Below, piece after piece: positions 61,198 through 64,000 of a stretch of 64,000 bases of DNA. Position numbers and translations under genes: made by a program. The stretch is from positions 107,261 to 171,260 of the forward strand of contig DYMB01000001.1 of assembly GCA_020721805.1 (NCBI GenBank), read 5' to 3'. Positions within the stretch are counted from its first letter, which is position 1. Every line of letters begins with the position of its first letter. Source of the stretch: Acetofilamentum sp. Its GTDB lineage: Bacteria > Hydrothermota > 32-111. Below the pieces are notes generated by a model. That model was not told where the DNA came from and searched no databases. It saw nothing but the letters and a program-made list of their open reading frames with translations.

Positions 61198-63676
61198 AAA
61201 AAAGGATAAAATCTATATTCTGATCCTTGCCATATTATCTTTTTTTATATTCGGTAAGGTTCTTTTTACAGGCAAGATGCTTTTTGGTACCGACTGGGTT
61301 ATGGGTGAATATATTCAGAGATATTTTGTTCAAGAGAATATAATGAGTGGGAATTTTCCTTTATGGAATCCAATGAAATTTGCAGGGATTCCATCAGGGG
61401 AGGGATTTCTCGGAGATATTTTTTATCCCATAACTTTTATTTTAAGGTTTTTTGTACCGCTTTTTATACTCTGGACTTTGACTTTTATCATTCACTCTTT
61501 TTTGGCTGGATTTGGAACATATATGTTTGCCAGGAATTTAACGAGTAACAGGGATCTGTCATTTTTTGGGGCGATAGCATATATGTTTACAGGAATAATT
61601 CTGACTGAAACTTATGGAGGACACGATGGTAGAGTTATAGTTATCTCCTATCTTCCCATTCTCCTCTATTTTCTTTATCTGGGTTTTAATGAAGGAAAAT
61701 TTTATTTTTATGGTTTTGCAGGTATATCGGCTGGATTCATGTTTTTGTCAGGTCATATCCAGTCATCCTTATATGTATTTTTAACCGGACTATTTTTTGT
61801 ATCTTTTTTACACATTGATAGGGACTATAGTTTTAAATTAAGAAACTGGACATATTTTGTTTCCTTTATTGTTGGGGTTTTATTCTCCTATGTAAACAAA
61901 AATCTTGGTTTTTTGATTTTTATAATTTCTGTAATTTCAATTCCTATGATTTTTGAAAAAAAGTTTAACCAGAAGAGCGTTAAAATATATTTATCACTTT
62001 TATTTTTTGGTATAATAACCTTTCTTGTTTCATCGGTTCAATATATACCTATACTTAGATTTTTGCCTGATGCTGCAAGAGGAGTTTCAAGAGATTATAA
62101 TTATTCGATAAGCTGGTCGATGGGATTTCCAGATCTTATAGATATGTTTTTTCATGGTTTTTCTGGAGTAAATGTGAATGGGATAAACACATATTGGGGG
62201 ATGAACCCGTTCAAACTACATCATTCCTATCCGGGAATAATTGTGATGTTTCTTGGAATCTCTGGAATATTCAGAAAAAATAAAAAACCCATAGAATCGT
62301 TCTTCTCAATAATATTTTTTATAACACTTATAATATCACTTGGTGGAAATACTCCATTTTTTAAATTCTTCTGGAAACTTTTTCCCTATTTTGATAAATT
62401 CAGAGCACCCGAGCTTATAATTTTTATAAACATATTTTCACTCGTTATTCTTTCATTGTTCGCTTTAAAAGAATTTGATAAAAAAAGTTTGAGTTTCTCT
62501 TTTTATATTATACTAACTCTTGGTTTACTTATTCTTCTTTTCCCAGGATTTTTTGAAAATATCTTTTCAAAGAATATAATTCAAAATTTTTCCGATAATG
62601 TAAGAAATATGAAATTGAACAATTTAAGAGTATGTTTGAACAATGTGAAAATTATAGTCCTTTTAAATCTTTTTGTGATCTCTATACTCTATTTTGTTAT
62701 CACGAAGATAAAAAATTTAAAATTCTTCTTTCTTTTTATTTTCCTTTCGTTGTTTCAGTTTTTCGAGATGTATTATTTTACAAAGGATTATATAGTTGCT
62801 GTTCCTTCTCCGGGAGAATATTATAAATCTGATGGAATTGTTTCAAAAATAAGAGAGGATATGGATCTTTTAAGAGTCTTTCCCATATCTTATGGAGAGA
62901 ACGACTTTTTGAATCTCTATAAAATACAAACCATATCAGGGATACATCCAAGTCCATTCTATGAGTATCAGATTTTTGTTAACAACAGAAATTCGGTTAT
63001 GTTCAATTCCCAAACACTTTTTGAGAAAAAAAACAGGATAAAACTTTTAAATGTTAAGTATCTTATAACTCCCCAAATACCAGCCGATACAACAGGTTAC
63101 GATGAAAACACAAAAAATCTGATAATACTTTACCAGAATCTTTTTAGAAATATGGGATTTGAACCATACTACTATGGTGGAAAATATATGTTGCATAGAT
63201 CCGTCGATTTTCTTCCAAGATTCTTTGTTGTTGATTCTTTTGTTAAAGTTAAGAATGTTGATGAAGCAATATTTACAATCGATTCGGTAAGTTTTGACCC
63301 AAGAAGATTGGCAACCGTAGAAGATGAAAATTTTTCTTTTAGCGGATCGGATGAAAAACTCGTTTATTTTATCGATTCCATAAAGTATACTCCCAATATG
63401 GTCTATTTAAAGGTAAAATCAAGTAAAGATGCGATGCTTATCTTTTTGGATCAGTATTATAAAGCATGGAAGGTTAAAGTTAACGAAAGATCTGAAAAGT
63501 TGTATAAAGTTGATGGCATCTTTAGAGGGGTTAAAATAAAAAAAGGAACGAATGATGTTATATTCTTCTTTTCTTCAACCTTACAGATTTTTGCTTTTAT
63601 AATTTCATTGTTTGGAATATTAATAGTATATTTTGTTTTTATTATAGAAAAAAGGATATTGTTGAATAAAAATTAA
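61184..63676 (+). CDS. YfhO-family membrane protein
   Basis: An 830-residue protein with 11-13 hydrophobic helices and a C-terminal extracytoplasmic domain (about 560-790) before a last helix. Early motifs FGTDWVMGEYIQRYFVQENI, FPLWNPMKFAGIPSGEGFLG and later FFHGFSG are typical YfhO. In Gram-positives YfhO glycosylates lipoteichoic acid; here it probably transfers sugars from a polyprenyl donor made by neighbouring GT2 enzymes. ATG 61184 follows GGAGG. Confidence 0.9.
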   Translation: MKRFEKKDKIYILILAILSFFIFGKVLFTGKMLFGTDWVMGEYIQRYFVQENIMSGNFPLWNPMKFAGIPSGEGFLGDIFYPITFILRFFVPLFILWTLTFIIHSFLAGFGTYMFARNLTSNRDLSFFGAIAYMFTGIILTETYGGHDGRVIVISYLPILLYFLYLGFNEGKFYFYGFAGISAGFMFLSGHIQSSLYVFLTGLFFVSFLHIDRDYSFKLRNWTYFVSFIVGVLFSYVNKNLGFLIFIISVISIPMIFEKKFNQKSVKIYLSLLFFGIITFLVSSVQYIPILRFLPDAARGVSRDYNYSISWSMGFPDLIDMFFHGFSGVNVNGINTYWGMNPFKLHHSYPGIIVMFLGISGIFRKNKKPIESFFSIIFFITLIISLGGNTPFFKFFWKLFPYFDKFRAPELIIFINIFSLVILSLFALKEFDKKSLSFSFYIILTLGLLILLFPGFFENIFSKNIIQNFSDNVRNMKLNNLRVCLNNVKIIVLLNLFVISILYFVITKIKNLKFFFLFIFLSLFQFFEMYYFTKDYIVAVPSPGEYYKSDGIVSKIREDMDLLRVFPISYGENDFLNLYKIQTISGIHPSPFYEYQIFVNNRNSVMFNSQTLFEKKNRIKLLNVKYLITPQIPADTTGYDENTKNLIILYQNLFRNMGFEPYYYGGKYMLHRSVDFLPRFFVVDSFVKVKNVDEAIFTIDSVSFDPRRLATVEDENFSFSGSDEKLVYFIDSIKYTPNMVYLKVKSSKDAMLIFLDQYYKAWKVKVNERSEKLYKVDGIFRGVKIKKGTNDVIFFFSSTLQIFAFIISLFGILIVYFVFIIEKRILLNKN

Positions 63677-63690
63677 ATTTTTTATATAAT
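63662..63690 (+). promoter_or_regulatory. Possible promoter for the last glycosyltransferase
   Basis: TTGAAT (63662-63667), 17-base spacer, TATAAT (63685-63690), overlapping the end of the YfhO gene; start ATG at 63711. Confidence 0.45.
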
Positions 63691-63710
63691 TTAATAAAGA
63701 TGGGGTCAAA

Positions 63711-64000
63711 ATGAAAACTCTGATCATTATACCTACATACAACGAAAAAGATAATATTAAAAAAATAATAAATGAGGTTTTAAGACAGGATCAATCGATA
63801 GATGTACTTATAATTGATGATAATTCTCCAGATGGAACAGCTGATATAGTAAGAAAGATGATGGAGGAAAACAAAAGGATCGACATCATTTCAAGGCCCA
63901 GGAAGATGGGGTTGGGAACAGCCTATGTTTTAGGTTTTGAGTATGCTATAAAAAACAACTATGATTTTGTTTTCGAAATGGATGCTGATTTTTCACACGA
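63711..64000 (+). CDS. Family 2 glycosyltransferase, polyprenol-phosphate mannose synthase-like (partial)
   Basis: Reading from ATG 63711 gives MKTLIIIPTYNEKDNIKKII, then LIIDDNSPDGTADIV, RKMGLGTAYVLGFEYAI and VFEMDADFSH, the conserved start of DPM1-type enzymes (DDNSPDGT, GLGTAY, MDADFSH). It runs off the right edge after 96 codons. A weak GATGGGG site precedes it. Likely makes the polyprenyl-phosphate sugar donor used by YfhO-type transferases. Confidence 0.9.
   Translation, partial: MKTLIIIPTYNEKDNIKKIINEVLRQDQSIDVLIIDDNSPDGTADIVRKMMEENKRIDIISRPRKMGLGTAYVLGFEYAIKNNYDFVFEMDADFSH

Overview
The window is one continuous stretch of a low-GC (about 30%), Gram-negative-type bacterial chromosome. 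Evidence for an outer membrane comes from a TonB-dependent receptor, several beta-barrel proteins, lipoprotein signal peptides and a LolA-like chaperone. Several large secreted proteins (a gingipain-type C25 peptidase, a frameshifted surface protein and a lamin-tail/phospholipase-D protein) end in regions resembling type IX secretion C-terminal sorting domains. Heavy ATA/AGA codon use, class III ribonucleotide reductase and the mix of families suggest an anaerobe of the WOR-3/Stahlbacteria or other FCB-like candidate lineages. That placement is inference; no rRNA is present to fix it.

Layout. 1-1986 (minus): the ribosomal/tRNA operon rpsP-khpA-rimM-trmD-rplS. 2086-5139 (plus): a cobalamin riboswitch controlling a TonB receptor and a beta-propeller lipoprotein, the arrangement of BtuB/BtuG B12 uptake. 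5163-8252 (plus): tandem NrdR boxes, a class III ribonucleotide reductase whose glycyl-radical domain sits in a separate 55-codon gene, and its radical-SAM activase. 8225-14541: GH3-like protein, C25 peptidase, a frameshifted surface protein and a decayed FAD oxidoreductase. 14528-18385: DUF58/BatA pair and a barrel-plus-TPR protein. 18412-24198: CCA-adding-type enzyme, then a minus-strand run (nnr repair enzyme, propeller lipoprotein, DUF4015 hydrolase, CPBP protease). 24298-33573 (plus): TPR lipoprotein, pyrK-pyrD-pyrF-pyrE, yebC, ruvC-ruvA-ruvB, DUF2905, queA-tgt. 33645-36081: mannose-1-phosphate guanylyltransferase, SPOR lipoprotein, rdgB and four tRNAs (Pro, His, Arg, Lys). 36085-45659: phosphoesterase, a 6x16-residue repeat protein, malic enzyme, LEA-like lipoprotein, a 1009-residue outer-membrane protein, purF, fmt, yajC. 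45788-50726: ABC ATPase, two permeases, LolA-like protein and beta-barrel, probably one trans-envelope export cassette. 51774-54619: secD-secF, with an Ig-like domain inserted in SecF. 54621-64000: cyclic-nucleotide-binding protein, LTD/PLD protein and a glycosyltransferase/YfhO envelope-glycan cluster.

Regulation visible in sequence. Many sigma-70-like promoters can be read; most have a 16-bp spacer and a -35 of TTGAC(A/T). Several place the -10 box only 6-11 bases before an ATG with no Shine-Dalgarno, implying leaderless or near-leaderless mRNAs. The B12 riboswitch ends in a hairpin that buries the ribosome binding site. Few classical intrinsic terminators are visible; many convergent genes overlap.
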